From Asticcacaulis sp. YBE204 (lineage in GTDB: Bacteria > Pseudomonadota > Alphaproteobacteria > Caulobacterales > Caulobacteraceae): 64,000 nt of DNA. Below are positions 1 to 8,088 of this stretch, piece by piece; the stretch's first letter is position 1; each line of letters opens with the position of its first letter. Location: NCBI RefSeq assembly GCF_000495855.1, contig NZ_AWGF01000005.1, positions 124,001 to 188,000 on the forward strand. Reading direction: 5' to 3'. The notes beneath the pieces are model-generated. The model ran no database searches and was not told the origin of the DNA. It saw only the letters and a program-made list of their open reading frames with translations. A program made the position numbers and the translations under genes.

Positions 1-660
1 GGCACGCAACTTCGCGATGATTTCGGCTGTAAATGCTTCGACGTTGCGCTGGGCGGCGTCGAGGTTGTTGACGTCTTTAGAACTCATGGTGCGAATGGAG
101 CCCCCGACGGCGAACATTGCAGAATAGGCATCGCGCTCGAAGATTTCCGTTTTGAACGTGTCTATCTTGGGATTGTCGCGGAACTGCTGGGAAATAAATC
201 GCGCTGTACGGGACTTGGCGACCACTTTTGACTGGGTGAAGAGTACCGCATACGGAATGTCTCTTCGGTTCGCCTTCATATCCCGGTGAATTTCCTTGAT
301 AACATCAAGAGCTGCCAGCGCGTCTTGCTGCTGTTCCTTCGCCGGCACGACCACAAGGTCCGATTGGGACATGGCGTAGCTCATGAGGCGCGACGCGGTG
401 CCTTCGAGGTCAATAATGACAAAGGTGGATTGTTCGACCGCCGCTTCGATTTCATCGAGGATGGTTTTCTCAGATTCGTTCGTCACCACGGTCAGGTTCT
501 CGGGAACACCCGTGAGCGTCGCCCAGGTTGTGATCGGGTGACGGGGGTCGGCGTCGATAATCGTTACCCGTTTTGTGTTTGCCAGCTCGCAGGCGAGCAG
601 AAGCGCACTGGTCGTTTTCCCGGATCCGCCCTTACTGTTGGCAAATGAAATAACAGCCAT
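1..660 (-). CDS. parA: ParA-family partition ATPase (partial, 3' end outside window)
   Basis: The reading frame is open from an ATG at 660 to the window edge (220 residues seen). It starts with a deviant Walker A motif, KGGSGKTT at residues 10-17, followed by IIDADP near residue 36 and FVIIDLEG near residue 90, the set expected of ParA/MinD-type ATPases that position plasmids or integrative elements before division. It lacks a long N-terminal DNA-binding extension, so it resembles the small ParA (type Ib) whose partner is a short DNA-binding protein encoded downstream, here beyond the edge. The gene is transcribed away from a dense hexamer array that begins about 40 bp upstream, the usual place for a centromere-like site in such systems. 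The function is clear from motifs; the partner and cargo are inferred. Confidence 0.9.
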   Translation of the reverse strand, partial: MAVISFANSKGGSGKTTSALLLACELANTKRVTIIDADPRHPITTWATLTGVPENLTVVTNESEKTILDEIEAAVEQSTFVIIDLEGTASRLMSYAMSQSDLVVVPAKEQQQDALAALDVIKEIHRDMKANRRDIPYAVLFTQSKVVAKSRTARFISQQFRDNPKIDTFKTEIFERDAYSAMFAVGGSIRTMSSKDVNNLDAAQRNVEAFTAEIIAKLRA

Positions 661-702
661 ATTGGCCTCCTTTTATGCGGACTGTGGTCCGATTCTGCAC
701 TC

Positions 703-1093
703 GGTACCAGACGGTACCCTCAGGTAGCTCCAGATACTATACTCTAGGGTATAGTACGGTACGGTATCATAGCCCAAGGTACCCATCGGTACTTCGGAGT
801 ACCCAAAGATACTTAACGATAGGTTACTATACCCGGGGCTACCTGTTGGTAGCTGAAGATATCTCAAAATACCAAAATCTACCCTCCGGTACCAACAGAT
901 ACGGTACCTGTAGGTACCTCGAAATACCCTGCGGTACCACTAGATACCGTAAGATACCCGAAAATATCGAAAGGTACTATACCCTCAGATATCTGACGAT
1001 ATCTTAAGGTACGGACAGATACCGTTCGATACCACACGGTACCTTGAGATAGCGTCGAGTATTCTAAGATACCTACAGGTATCGCTCGATTCT
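703..1093. repeat. 10-bp phased RRTAYC hexamer array (candidate centromere/operator)
   Basis: About 40 hexamers of the form RRTAYC (GGTACC, GATACC, GGTATC, GATATC and one-base variants) are separated by four variable bases. The central TA therefore recurs every 10 bp: T at 705-765 (7 sites), 740-900 (17 sites, overlapping the first block in the other register), 905-975 (8) and 980-1080 (11). Blocks are offset by exactly 5 bp, half a helical turn. Spacer bases are not conserved, so this is selection on a spaced binding word rather than a simple copied tandem repeat. It lies between divergent parA and the secretion operon. I infer a loading site for the small DNA-binding partner of ParA, which may also repress both flanking promoters. 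The protein that binds is not known from this window. Confidence 0.85.
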
Positions 1094-1398
1094 CACAGAA
1101 CGTCACGGAGATCGTCTATTTGCATCCAAATTGCGCACAATGATCTGTTTTCTAACGATAATAGCTATCGTCTTTCAAGCACCTTCCGGCGATATTCCCT
1201 TAAGTGCACCACCTGGGATTACAGACCTTGGCTCGGCGCCATCCCAGGAGAGGCGTTCACCACGTGCCCGCGATAATGGAAATACAAATTTTGATAGTCA
1301 ACCCATAATTGCTATTGACGCGCGTAATACGATTATCATAGCGTGACGCTGCAACGCCAATTTGCACACATTTAACCCTCCCTCTCCAGGAGATCATT
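1094..1398 (+). promoter_or_regulatory. Leader region of the type IV secretion operon
   Basis: This 300-bp gap has no supportable gene. It holds a TTGACG (1315-1320) that could be a -35 element and an AGGAG ribosome-binding site at 1388-1392 just before virB2. No clear -10 or terminator was found. The promoter assignment is weak and rests mainly on position. Confidence 0.35.
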
Positions 1399-1704
1399 AT
1401 GGTAACGCGACTCCAGACGCGTTCGGCCAAGCGCGCCCCCTTGGCTCTGAGCGTCGCCCTTTCCCCTGTAATGGCAGTGATATCGACGCCTGCGTTCGCG
1501 CAGATCGAGAAACTGACGACCGTGCTCGACAACGTTAAGTCAGCGCTGCTCGGCGTCGGGGTGGTCGTCTTCACCATCATGATCGCCTGGGCCGGCTATA
1601 AAATGGGGTTCCAGCACGCCAAGTGGTCGGAGGTCTCCAACATCGTCATCGGCGCCGTCCTGGTCGGCGGCGCCGCCGCCATCGCTGGCTGGCTGATCAA
1701 CTGA
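1399..1704 (+). CDS. virB2: VirB2/TrbC-like conjugative pilin
   Basis: A 101-residue protein with a long basic signal peptide ending near AFAQ (about residue 35) and two hydrophobic segments (about 48-66 and 80-100), the layout of VirB2/TrbC pilins that are cleaved and assembled into the transfer pilus. It is the first gene of the operon and its stop overlaps the start of virB3 (TGATG). The ATG at 1399 follows AGGAG by six bases. Length and topology match the family; sequence conservation in pilins is low, so the call leans on its position before VirB3 and VirB4. Confidence 0.85.
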   Translation: MVTRLQTRSAKRAPLALSVALSPVMAVISTPAFAQIEKLTTVLDNVKSALLGVGVVVFTIMIAWAGYKMGFQHAKWSEVSNIVIGAVLVGGAAAIAGWLIN

Positions 1705-2027
1705 TGGAACCCTACCGCGACCCGATATTCAAAGGCTGCACGCGACCGCCGATGTTCTTCGGCGTGCCGCTGATAGCCTTCCTGGCCACCACGGGTGCGT
1801 TCCTCGTGGTGGCGATGTGGCTGCTCTACCTCGTGAGTGGGTATGCCAGTCTGGTCCTCGCGGTTATCTATGTGCCGCTCGTCATTGCCATGCGCGAAAT
1901 CACCCGACGGGACGATCAGCGTCTGCGCCAGATGTTCATGCGCCTGCGCATGCGGCACCGGCACGGGAAGGGGAGGGCACTTTGGGGCGCTATCTCCTTC
2001 GCTCCCTATCGATTGAAGCGGAGGTAG
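1704..2027 (+). CDS. virB3: VirB3-like inner-membrane protein
   Basis: A 107-residue protein that starts with the short polar DPIFKGCTRP segment typical of VirB3, followed by a paired hydrophobic region (about 15-60) and a basic C-terminus. VirB3 sits in the inner membrane and works with VirB4 in pilus assembly. The start is the ATG overlapping the virB2 stop; an upstream in-frame extension would run inside virB2 and is rejected. The stop lies inside the Shine-Dalgarno sequence of virB4. Confidence 0.88.
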   Translation: MEPYRDPIFKGCTRPPMFFGVPLIAFLATTGAFLVVAMWLLYLVSGYASLVLAVIYVPLVIAMREITRRDDQRLRQMFMRLRMRHRHGKGRALWGAISFAPYRLKRR

Positions 2028-2029
2028 CC

Positions 2030-4483
2030 ATGCGATCTGCCGAAGCTCTACGTGAAACGGCAAGCGCCCAGGTCGCGGCGGCCGATCACATACCCCTTGG
2101 CAGCCATGTCGCGCCGGATGTCATCCGATTAAAAGCCAATGGCGATTACGTCGCGACCTGGCGCCTTGACGGCATCGCGTTTGAAACCGCAGACCCTCTT
2201 GAGATACATTTGCGGAAGGAAGGTCTCGTTGGCTTCCTACGGGGCCTTGCGGGCGGGCAATACGCTGTATGGACGCATAAGTTGCGCCGGCAGGTACACG
2301 AGCGGCTGGATGCCCATTTCGATAATCCGTTTTGCCAGTCCTTCAGCGATCGGTATAATCAGGCGTTTGACACCCATCGCCAGATGGCGACGGAACTGTA
2401 CCTGACGCTCATCTACCGACCCACGCCAAGCGGGCCGGCAAAATGGTTCAATCTGGGTACGAAGCCAACGCCAGAAGCGCGAAAAGCGGCGGAGGTTGAA
2501 GCGCTCGCCATTTTGGAAGACACGGGGCGGCAAGTTGAGGCCAGCCTTGCGCGCTACGCCCCCGTTCGCCTCGGCACCTATAGCGCCAATGCCGTCGTCT
2601 ATTCGCAGATGCTGGCTTTTTTCGGCTATCTGACCAATGGCGTTTGGGAGGAGGTGCCGCTGCGCCAGGCGGATCTCGCCAACTACCTCCCCACATCACG
2701 ATTGCATTTCGGCGAGCGCAACGGCCTGCTTGAGATCTGGCATCCGAAAGGCCGGAAGTTCGCCGGGCTTCTGGATATTCAGGACTATCCGCGCCACTCC
2801 GAACCCGGCATGAGCAATGCCGTCCTCTATGGGCAGTATGAATATATCGAGACCCAGAGCTTCAGCCTGATGAACCGTCGCGACGGCTTGGCGGCGCTAG
2901 ACCGTCAGAAGGGCCAACTGATCGCATCCAACGACGTCGCCGAGCGCGAGATCGGTGAGATGGACCAGGCGATGGACGATCTGCAATCGGGTTTGATTGA
3001 ACTGGGTGAGTATCACTATAGCCTGGCCATCTTCGGGGAGACGCCGGCGGCGGTGTCCAAGAATATGGGCGAGGCGAGGGCGCTCCTGCAGGACGGTGCC
3101 GGGCTTAAGATGGCCGTTATTGACGCCATTCCCGAATGCGCCTGGTTCGCCCAGATTCCCGGCAACTGGTCGATGCGGCCACGCGAGGCAAAGCTGACGA
3201 GCCGCAACTTCGCCGCCTTGAGTCCGTTTCATAATTTTGCCCGCGGCAAGGCCAAGGGCAACCCCTGGGGGCAGGCGCTTGCGCTGTTTCGGACACCGAG
3301 CGGCCAGCCCTACTATTTCAACTTCCATGCATCGCCCGAGAGCCGGGACGTCACTGACGAAAAATATCCCGGCAACACCTTCATCTGCGGCGCGACCGGT
3401 GTCGGCAAGACGGCGCTGGAAATGTCGCTGATTGCTTTCGCGACCAAGTATCCAGGGCTGCGCTGCATCCTGTTCGATAAAGACCGGGGCGCCGAGATCG
3501 CGATACGGGCCATGGGGGGACGGTATTTCCGCCTCGAACGCGGGCAGCCGACCGGATTCAACCCTTTTCAGCTACCTCTCACTGACGACAATATCCAGTT
3601 CTGCGAGCGGCTCGTCAGGCTGTTGCTCACCCGAAAAGGGGAGGGCGGTCGGTTTTCGGCGAAAGAAGACAATGACATTGCGCGCGCGGTGCGCACCGTG
3701 ATGTCCGCGCAGGTCACCCACAATATCCGAAGTCTCAGCGCGGTCGCGCAGAACCTGCCCAAGACCGGAGAGGACAGCTTGCACGCTCGGCTGACCAAAT
3801 GGCTCAGGGGACATCCGCTGGGATGGGTCTTCGATAATGCCGAGGACCGGCCGGATCTCACACACGCGCGAATTACGGGGTTCGACTACACGGAGTTCCT
3901 TGATGACGCCGAGGTGCGCACCCCGATCATGGCCTACCTCCTGCACCGGACCGAGGCGCTGATCGACGGTCAGCCCTTCATTTACCTGATGGAGGAGTTC
4001 TGGAAACCCTTGCAGGACGAGCACTTTGCTGACTTTGCGCTGAACAAACAGAAGACGATCCGTAAGCAGGGCGGACTCGGGGTATTTGTGACCCAATCCC
4101 CCTCTGATGTGCTCGAACACCGCATTGGCAAAACCATGGTCGAACAGACCGTGACGCAAGTTTTCCTACCCAATCCTAAGGCCGACCACGGCGATTATGT
4201 AAACGGATTCAAGGTCACTGAGGCCGAGTTCAGTCTCATCCGCAATCTCGGCGAAACGAGCCGTCTGTTTTTAGTGAAGCAGGGCCATACCTCCGCCTTG
4301 GCCAGGTTTGATCTCGCTGGCCTCGACGACATCCTCAATGTCGTCTCGGGGACGACGGAGAATGTCGAGTTGCTTGACCAGATCAGGGCCGAGGTCGGGG
4401 ACGATCCGGCCGACTGGATGCCCGTGTTTCAAAGCCGCATCAGCGAGCGCCGGCAGCGCGCAAAGGGGGCCAAGCATGTCTAG
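2030..4483 (+). CDS. virB4: VirB4 ATPase of the type IV secretion system
   Basis: An 817-residue conjugation ATPase. Walker A is CGATGVGKT near residue 453 and the Walker B-like YLMEEFWK near 650, followed by a conserved tail ending in the region that senses nucleotide (FVTQSP). The N-terminal half is the CagE/TrbE/VirB family domain. VirB4 energises pilus assembly at the inner membrane. The reading frame is open to 1817, but that part lies in virB3; the ATG at 2030 has GGAGGT eight bases upstream and gives the normal family length. The stop overlaps the small downstream gene by eight bases. Confidence 0.95.
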   Translation: MRSAEALRETASAQVAAADHIPLGSHVAPDVIRLKANGDYVATWRLDGIAFETADPLEIHLRKEGLVGFLRGLAGGQYAVWTHKLRRQVHERLDAHFDNPFCQSFSDRYNQAFDTHRQMATELYLTLIYRPTPSGPAKWFNLGTKPTPEARKAAEVEALAILEDTGRQVEASLARYAPVRLGTYSANAVVYSQMLAFFGYLTNGVWEEVPLRQADLANYLPTSRLHFGERNGLLEIWHPKGRKFAGLLDIQDYPRHSEPGMSNAVLYGQYEYIETQSFSLMNRRDGLAALDRQKGQLIASNDVAEREIGEMDQAMDDLQSGLIELGEYHYSLAIFGETPAAVSKNMGEARALLQDGAGLKMAVIDAIPECAWFAQIPGNWSMRPREAKLTSRNFAALSPFHNFARGKAKGNPWGQALALFRTPSGQPYYFNFHASPESRDVTDEKYPGNTFICGATGVGKTALEMSLIAFATKYPGLRCILFDKDRGAEIAIRAMGGRYFRLERGQPTGFNPFQLPLTDDNIQFCERLVRLLLTRKGEGGRFSAKEDNDIARAVRTVMSAQVTHNIRSLSAVAQNLPKTGEDSLHARLTKWLRGHPLGWVFDNAEDRPDLTHARITGFDYTEFLDDAEVRTPIMAYLLHRTEALIDGQPFIYLMEEFWKPLQDEHFADFALNKQKTIRKQGGLGVFVTQSPSDVLEHRIGKTMVEQTVTQVFLPNPKADHGDYVNGFKVTEAEFSLIRNLGETSRLFLVKQGHTSALARFDLAGLDDILNVVSGTTENVELLDQIRAEVGDDPADWMPVFQSRISERRQRAKGAKHV

Positions 4484-4598
4484 ATACATAGTCACGCTGA
4501 CGTTTGCCGCCGCTACGGACAACAGCTTGTTCAGGCGCATGTGCAAGGATTGCGCGCCGCCTCTGGATTTTAAATCGACCGACGAGAGGGGCGGGTGA
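4476..4598 (+). CDS. Small 40-residue protein between virB4 and virB6
   Basis: A short frame starting ATG at 4476, overlapping the virB4 stop by eight bases, and ending in TGATG with the virB6 start. The product begins MSRYIVTLTFAAATDN, a short mildly hydrophobic stretch, then a polar tail with two cysteines (RMCKDCAPP). In many systems a small entry-exclusion or VirB7-like protein occupies this slot, but there is no clear lipobox and I do not recognise the sequence. Tight overlap at both ends is the main reason to believe it is translated; it might be only a coupling peptide. Confidence 0.45.
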   Translation: MSRYIVTLTFAAATDNSLFRRMCKDCAPPLDFKSTDERGG

Positions 4599-5653
4599 TG
4601 GGTATAGCGTCCGACATCGAAACTTCTATGGATATGATGCTGGCCGCCTTCGTTTCGGAGAAAAGCGCCGCCGTCTGTTCGATGTTGGTGCCGGTCGCCC
4701 TGGCCGGTATCACCATCTACGTAATACTCATGGGCTATGGCGTGGCGCGCGGTGAGGTTCGCCAGACCCTGATGACGCCTGTGTGGAAGTTGGTGAAGCT
4801 GGCGTTCGTGGTCACCGTGGCGCTCAGCGCCGGCCAGTTCCAGGGCAAGATTATCAATGCGTTCGATGGAATCCAGGACGGCATGGTGAGTGCCTTCAGT
4901 CAGGCAGGGTCGGTCGGCGCCGTCATCGACGAGTTCATGGAACCCTATAATGAACTGAGCCGGGCGATCGGTCAGGAAGCGTCCAATGAGGTGATGCCGA
5001 ACCTGACACTCTATCTCACCCTGGCCGTAGTGATCATCGCGCAGGTGGTGATGTTCGCGGTCGGCATCGGATTGCTTGTCCTGGCCAAGGTGGCCCTGAC
5101 CCTGATCTTTGCTGTCGGTCCGGCCTTTATTTTGTGCGCAGCATTTCCTGCAACACAGAGGTTCGCGGAGAGCTGGATCGGGCAGGTTGTCAATTACATC
5201 CTGCTGAACATTTTAGTGGCTGCTGCCTTCACGATGCTCAGCTTTTTTGCGCAGCAATTCGCTGAAAAAGCGCTCCAGGCCTACGGGGATGACAGCCAGA
5301 TCATCAAGGACTGCGTCGCGCTGATGATCGTCTCGGCGGCCCTGGCCATTGTCATGCTGAATCTCAATACCATCGCCTCAGCCCTTGGCGGCGGGGCCAG
5401 TCTCGCCGGGGCCGGTGCGGCCGCAGGTGCTGCAGGTCAGGCGGCTATGGGGATCGGTGCGGCTATCGTCGGCGGTGTCCTTGGCCTTGGCGGCAAGGCC
5501 TACCGGGCCGCGACCAAAAAACGGACCGGGGGCAGCGTCGCGCGCAACGACGGAGGCTCGAGCACCGATCAAAGCCCATCAGGCCCGTCCCCTACCTCGC
5601 CACCCCTCTACCAGCAGCCGATCGTCGAAAACCTTCGTCGATCCTCAACCTGA
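4598..5653 (+). CDS. virB6: VirB6/TrbL-like polytopic membrane protein
   Basis: A 351-residue protein with five to six hydrophobic segments spread between about residues 30 and 270 and a Gly/Ala-rich then Ser/Pro-rich tail, matching VirB6/TrbL, the inner-membrane channel component that contacts the transferring DNA. An adjacent GTG at 4595 is possible, but the ATG overlapping the upstream stop is the more natural start. It precedes virB5, as in many alphaproteobacterial conjugation operons. Confidence 0.9.
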   Translation: MGIASDIETSMDMMLAAFVSEKSAAVCSMLVPVALAGITIYVILMGYGVARGEVRQTLMTPVWKLVKLAFVVTVALSAGQFQGKIINAFDGIQDGMVSAFSQAGSVGAVIDEFMEPYNELSRAIGQEASNEVMPNLTLYLTLAVVIIAQVVMFAVGIGLLVLAKVALTLIFAVGPAFILCAAFPATQRFAESWIGQVVNYILLNILVAAAFTMLSFFAQQFAEKALQAYGDDSQIIKDCVALMIVSAALAIVMLNLNTIASALGGGASLAGAGAAAGAAGQAAMGIGAAIVGGVLGLGGKAYRAATKKRTGGSVARNDGGSSTDQSPSGPSPTSPPLYQQPIVENLRRSST

Positions 5654-5664
5654 AGGCACGCGTC

Positions 5665-6438
5665 ATGCCCCTGCCCACGCTTTTCAACATGGCCAAGACC
5701 CGGCCCAGCCGCAAGGCGATAGCCCTGACCGCCATAGCCCTCACCCTTAGCGCCGGTACGGCGCAGGCGCTGATGCCCGTGATCGACACCGCCAATCTGG
5801 CTCAGGCGGTGCAACAGGTCAGGGCCTGGACGCAGCAATATCAGCAGATGACCCAGCAGCTTTCGCAGCTCCAGCAAACCTATGCGAAAACCAAGGCGCA
5901 GCTCGATGCCTTAACGGGTGCGCGTGGCTTGGGCGATATCCTCAACAACCCTCTGGTTCGACAGGTGGCGCCGGATGACGTGGTCTCGGCCTATAATACG
6001 CTCGATACCCTTGGTGCGGCGGGACTGACCGCTGCCGCCCGGAACCTGCGCTCCGAGGCCGAAGTCTATGACTGCGCGGATCAGGCAGGCGAAGCGAAGG
6101 CTCGATGTGAGGCCGGATTAGCCATCACCTACCAGGACATCGCCTACCAGCAGCAAACCCTCGACAGATTGCAGTCTCGCGGAGATCAGATCGAATCTCT
6201 GCGCGCCCAGATCAATCAGACTCAGGATCCAAAGGCGATCGCCGAATTGCACGCGCGTATCGCTGTCGAGCAGGCGCACGTGCAGAACGACGCCAACCGG
6301 ATCAATACGGTCAACGCCTTGTCGCAGAGCCAGCAGGCCGCGCAGCAACAGCGCCTGCGCGAACGCACAATGAAGCGCTACGACAAGGACGCGCCATCGG
6401 CCACCGACAGTTTCGTATTTCAGATGCCGGGCGCGTAG
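5665..6438 (+). CDS. virB5: VirB5/TrbJ-like minor pilin component
   Basis: A 257-residue secreted protein with a signal peptide (cleavage near TAQA, about residue 35) and long glutamine-rich coiled-coil helices (about 50-80 and 155-225), as in VirB5/TrbJ proteins located at the pilus tip. The start at 5665 gives a long N-region; the internal ATG at 5689 (MAKTRPSRK) would give a more ordinary signal peptide. It lies 11 bp after virB6. Confidence 0.85.
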   Translation: MPLPTLFNMAKTRPSRKAIALTAIALTLSAGTAQALMPVIDTANLAQAVQQVRAWTQQYQQMTQQLSQLQQTYAKTKAQLDALTGARGLGDILNNPLVRQVAPDDVVSAYNTLDTLGAAGLTAAARNLRSEAEVYDCADQAGEAKARCEAGLAITYQDIAYQQQTLDRLQSRGDQIESLRAQINQTQDPKAIAELHARIAVEQAHVQNDANRINTVNALSQSQQAAQQQRLRERTMKRYDKDAPSATDSFVFQMPGA

Positions 6439-6458
6439 CCTGAGCGGGGAGGGGAGCC

Positions 6459-7196
6459 ATGCCTTCCGGGGCACGTACCGTAAAACCGTCCGAGGAAAAG
6501 GACTTCTATCAGAAATCGGCCGACTGGGAGGCCGATCGCCAGAGCCAGCTACAGCGGTCAGAACGCCGCGCGTGGCGGATCGCTATCGTTGCCACCGGCG
6601 TGGCGACGATCACGGTCATCGCGCTGGCGACGCTCGCACCGATGCGGCGCACGGTGCCCTATGTGTTCGAGGTCGACCGCGCTACGGGCAATGTCGCCTT
6701 CGTTCAGGCCGTCGATGACCGGACGACGAAGGGCTATCAGGAAATCCTCGATAAGCACTGGGCGCAACGCTATGTCACGGCACGGGAGTCCTACGTCTAT
6801 AAGCTCCTGCAAACCGACTACGACACGACGCTGATGCTCAGCGATGATCGTGTGGCGCGCGACTATGCGCACCTGTTCGAGGGCGAAAATGCGCGGGACC
6901 AGCGGTTCGGCACCCATACCGAAGAGACGGTCGAGGTGCTCAGCATCGCTCTGGCGAGCGATACTATCAGTCCCAAGGCGGTCGTTCGCTTTGCAAAGAC
7001 CACGCGACACCTCGACAGCGGCCTGATCGATCCGACCCAAAACTATATCGCCACCATCGCTTACGAATATCGTCCCACGATGAGCGGCAAGGAGAAGGAT
7101 CTGATCAACAATCCGCTCGGTTATCGCGTGACCAGCTATCGCGTCGATCCTGAGTCCCCCTCGGTGCGCCCGATGCCACCGCAAGCCGAATTCTAA
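6459..7196 (+). CDS. virB8: VirB8 inner-membrane scaffold protein
   Basis: A 245-residue bitopic protein: short cytoplasmic N-terminus with the FYQKSADWEADR segment, one membrane helix (about 42-62), then a periplasmic domain opening with RTVPYVFEVDRATGN, a characteristic VirB8 pattern. VirB8 nucleates the inner-membrane complex and binds VirB9 and VirB10. A ribosome-binding site (GGGGAGGGGAG) precedes the ATG. Confidence 0.93.
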   Translation: MPSGARTVKPSEEKDFYQKSADWEADRQSQLQRSERRAWRIAIVATGVATITVIALATLAPMRRTVPYVFEVDRATGNVAFVQAVDDRTTKGYQEILDKHWAQRYVTARESYVYKLLQTDYDTTLMLSDDRVARDYAHLFEGENARDQRFGTHTEETVEVLSIALASDTISPKAVVRFAKTTRHLDSGLIDPTQNYIATIAYEYRPTMSGKEKDLINNPLGYRVTSYRVDPESPSVRPMPPQAEF

Positions 7197-7206
7197 GGAG
7201 GTCCGA

Positions 7207-8088
7207 ATGAAGCCAGGTCCATTCATAACGGCGGCGACAGTGGCCAGCCTTCTTAGCGTCGCCTATGCGGATGAACCCGTGCCATCCGGCCGTGACGTGC
7301 GCGTCGTCTATATGGATTATCACGCCGAGGCGGTCGCAAAGATCGACGTCAAGCGGGGGTTTGTCTCGCGTGTCGTTCTCGAAGACGGCGAGACAATCGT
7401 GTCGGCCGCGACCGGCTTGACGGCCGATTGCCAGAGTCCGGACAGTCAGTGGTGCGTGCGGGCCGACGAAGGCACCGGGACGATCTGGATTAAGCCCAAG
7501 GCGGGCGCGACGCGCAACAATCTGGAACTGCGAACCGATCGCCGGGACTACAGTCTGGAGTTCCAGGTGGTAACGGCAAAACCGGTGCGCAACCGCAAAG
7601 GCAAGGTCATCCGGTGGACAAGTCCTGAGCCCATGTATCGGGTAATTTACCGCTACCCGGCGGTCTCATTGGCGCCTGGAAAACGCGAACTCGATCTGTC
7701 GACCGCTTCGGCCCGCCTGTTGGGACCCAAGCCGCAGCGCCCGGTGCCGAGAAACTGGGCCTATTCGATGCAGATGGCCCCTAGATCCGAAGGCATCGCG
7801 CCATCGCTGACCTTCGATGATGGCCGGTTCACCTACTTCCGTTTCGCCAATAACCGTGATGTCCCCACGCTCTATCGGATCACACCGGCCGGCGAGGAGG
7901 AGAGACTGAACTTCCACATGGACGGCGAACTGGTGGTCGTCCAGCGTACCGCCGAGCGCTTCATCCTGCGCCTCGGTGACATGACCGTCGGTGTCTGGAA
8001 CGACGCCTTCGATCCCGATGGCGTGCCGCCGAATGACGGCACAACGCTTGACGGGATGCGCCGTGAAGAGAAAGGGGGCGGGCAGTGA
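7207..8088 (+). CDS. virB9: VirB9 outer-membrane core protein
   Basis: A 293-residue periplasmic protein with a signal peptide (cleaved around AYADE, residue 22) and the VirB9/CagX domain ending in a C-terminal beta-sandwich that includes TYFRFANNRDVPTLYRI and VVVQRTAERFILRLGD. VirB9 forms the outer ring of the core complex with VirB10. Shine-Dalgarno AAGGAGG lies just upstream of the ATG. The stop overlaps the GTG start of virB10. Confidence 0.93.
   Translation: MKPGPFITAATVASLLSVAYADEPVPSGRDVRVVYMDYHAEAVAKIDVKRGFVSRVVLEDGETIVSAATGLTADCQSPDSQWCVRADEGTGTIWIKPKAGATRNNLELRTDRRDYSLEFQVVTAKPVRNRKGKVIRWTSPEPMYRVIYRYPAVSLAPGKRELDLSTASARLLGPKPQRPVPRNWAYSMQMAPRSEGIAPSLTFDDGRFTYFRFANNRDVPTLYRITPAGEEERLNFHMDGELVVVQRTAERFILRLGDMTVGVWNDAFDPDGVPPNDGTTLDGMRREEKGGGQ

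Noticed and set aside
673-1106. Open frames on both strands within the hexamer array, with YGT/YLT-like periodic peptides
   Set aside because: The 10-bp repeat lacks stop codons by composition and gives repetitive peptides on every strand. No ribosome-binding site; the DNA word, not the protein, is conserved.
1131-1346. Possible 71-residue secreted protein before virB2
   Set aside because: No ribosome-binding site, unusual composition, and it fills an intergenic leader. Not supported.
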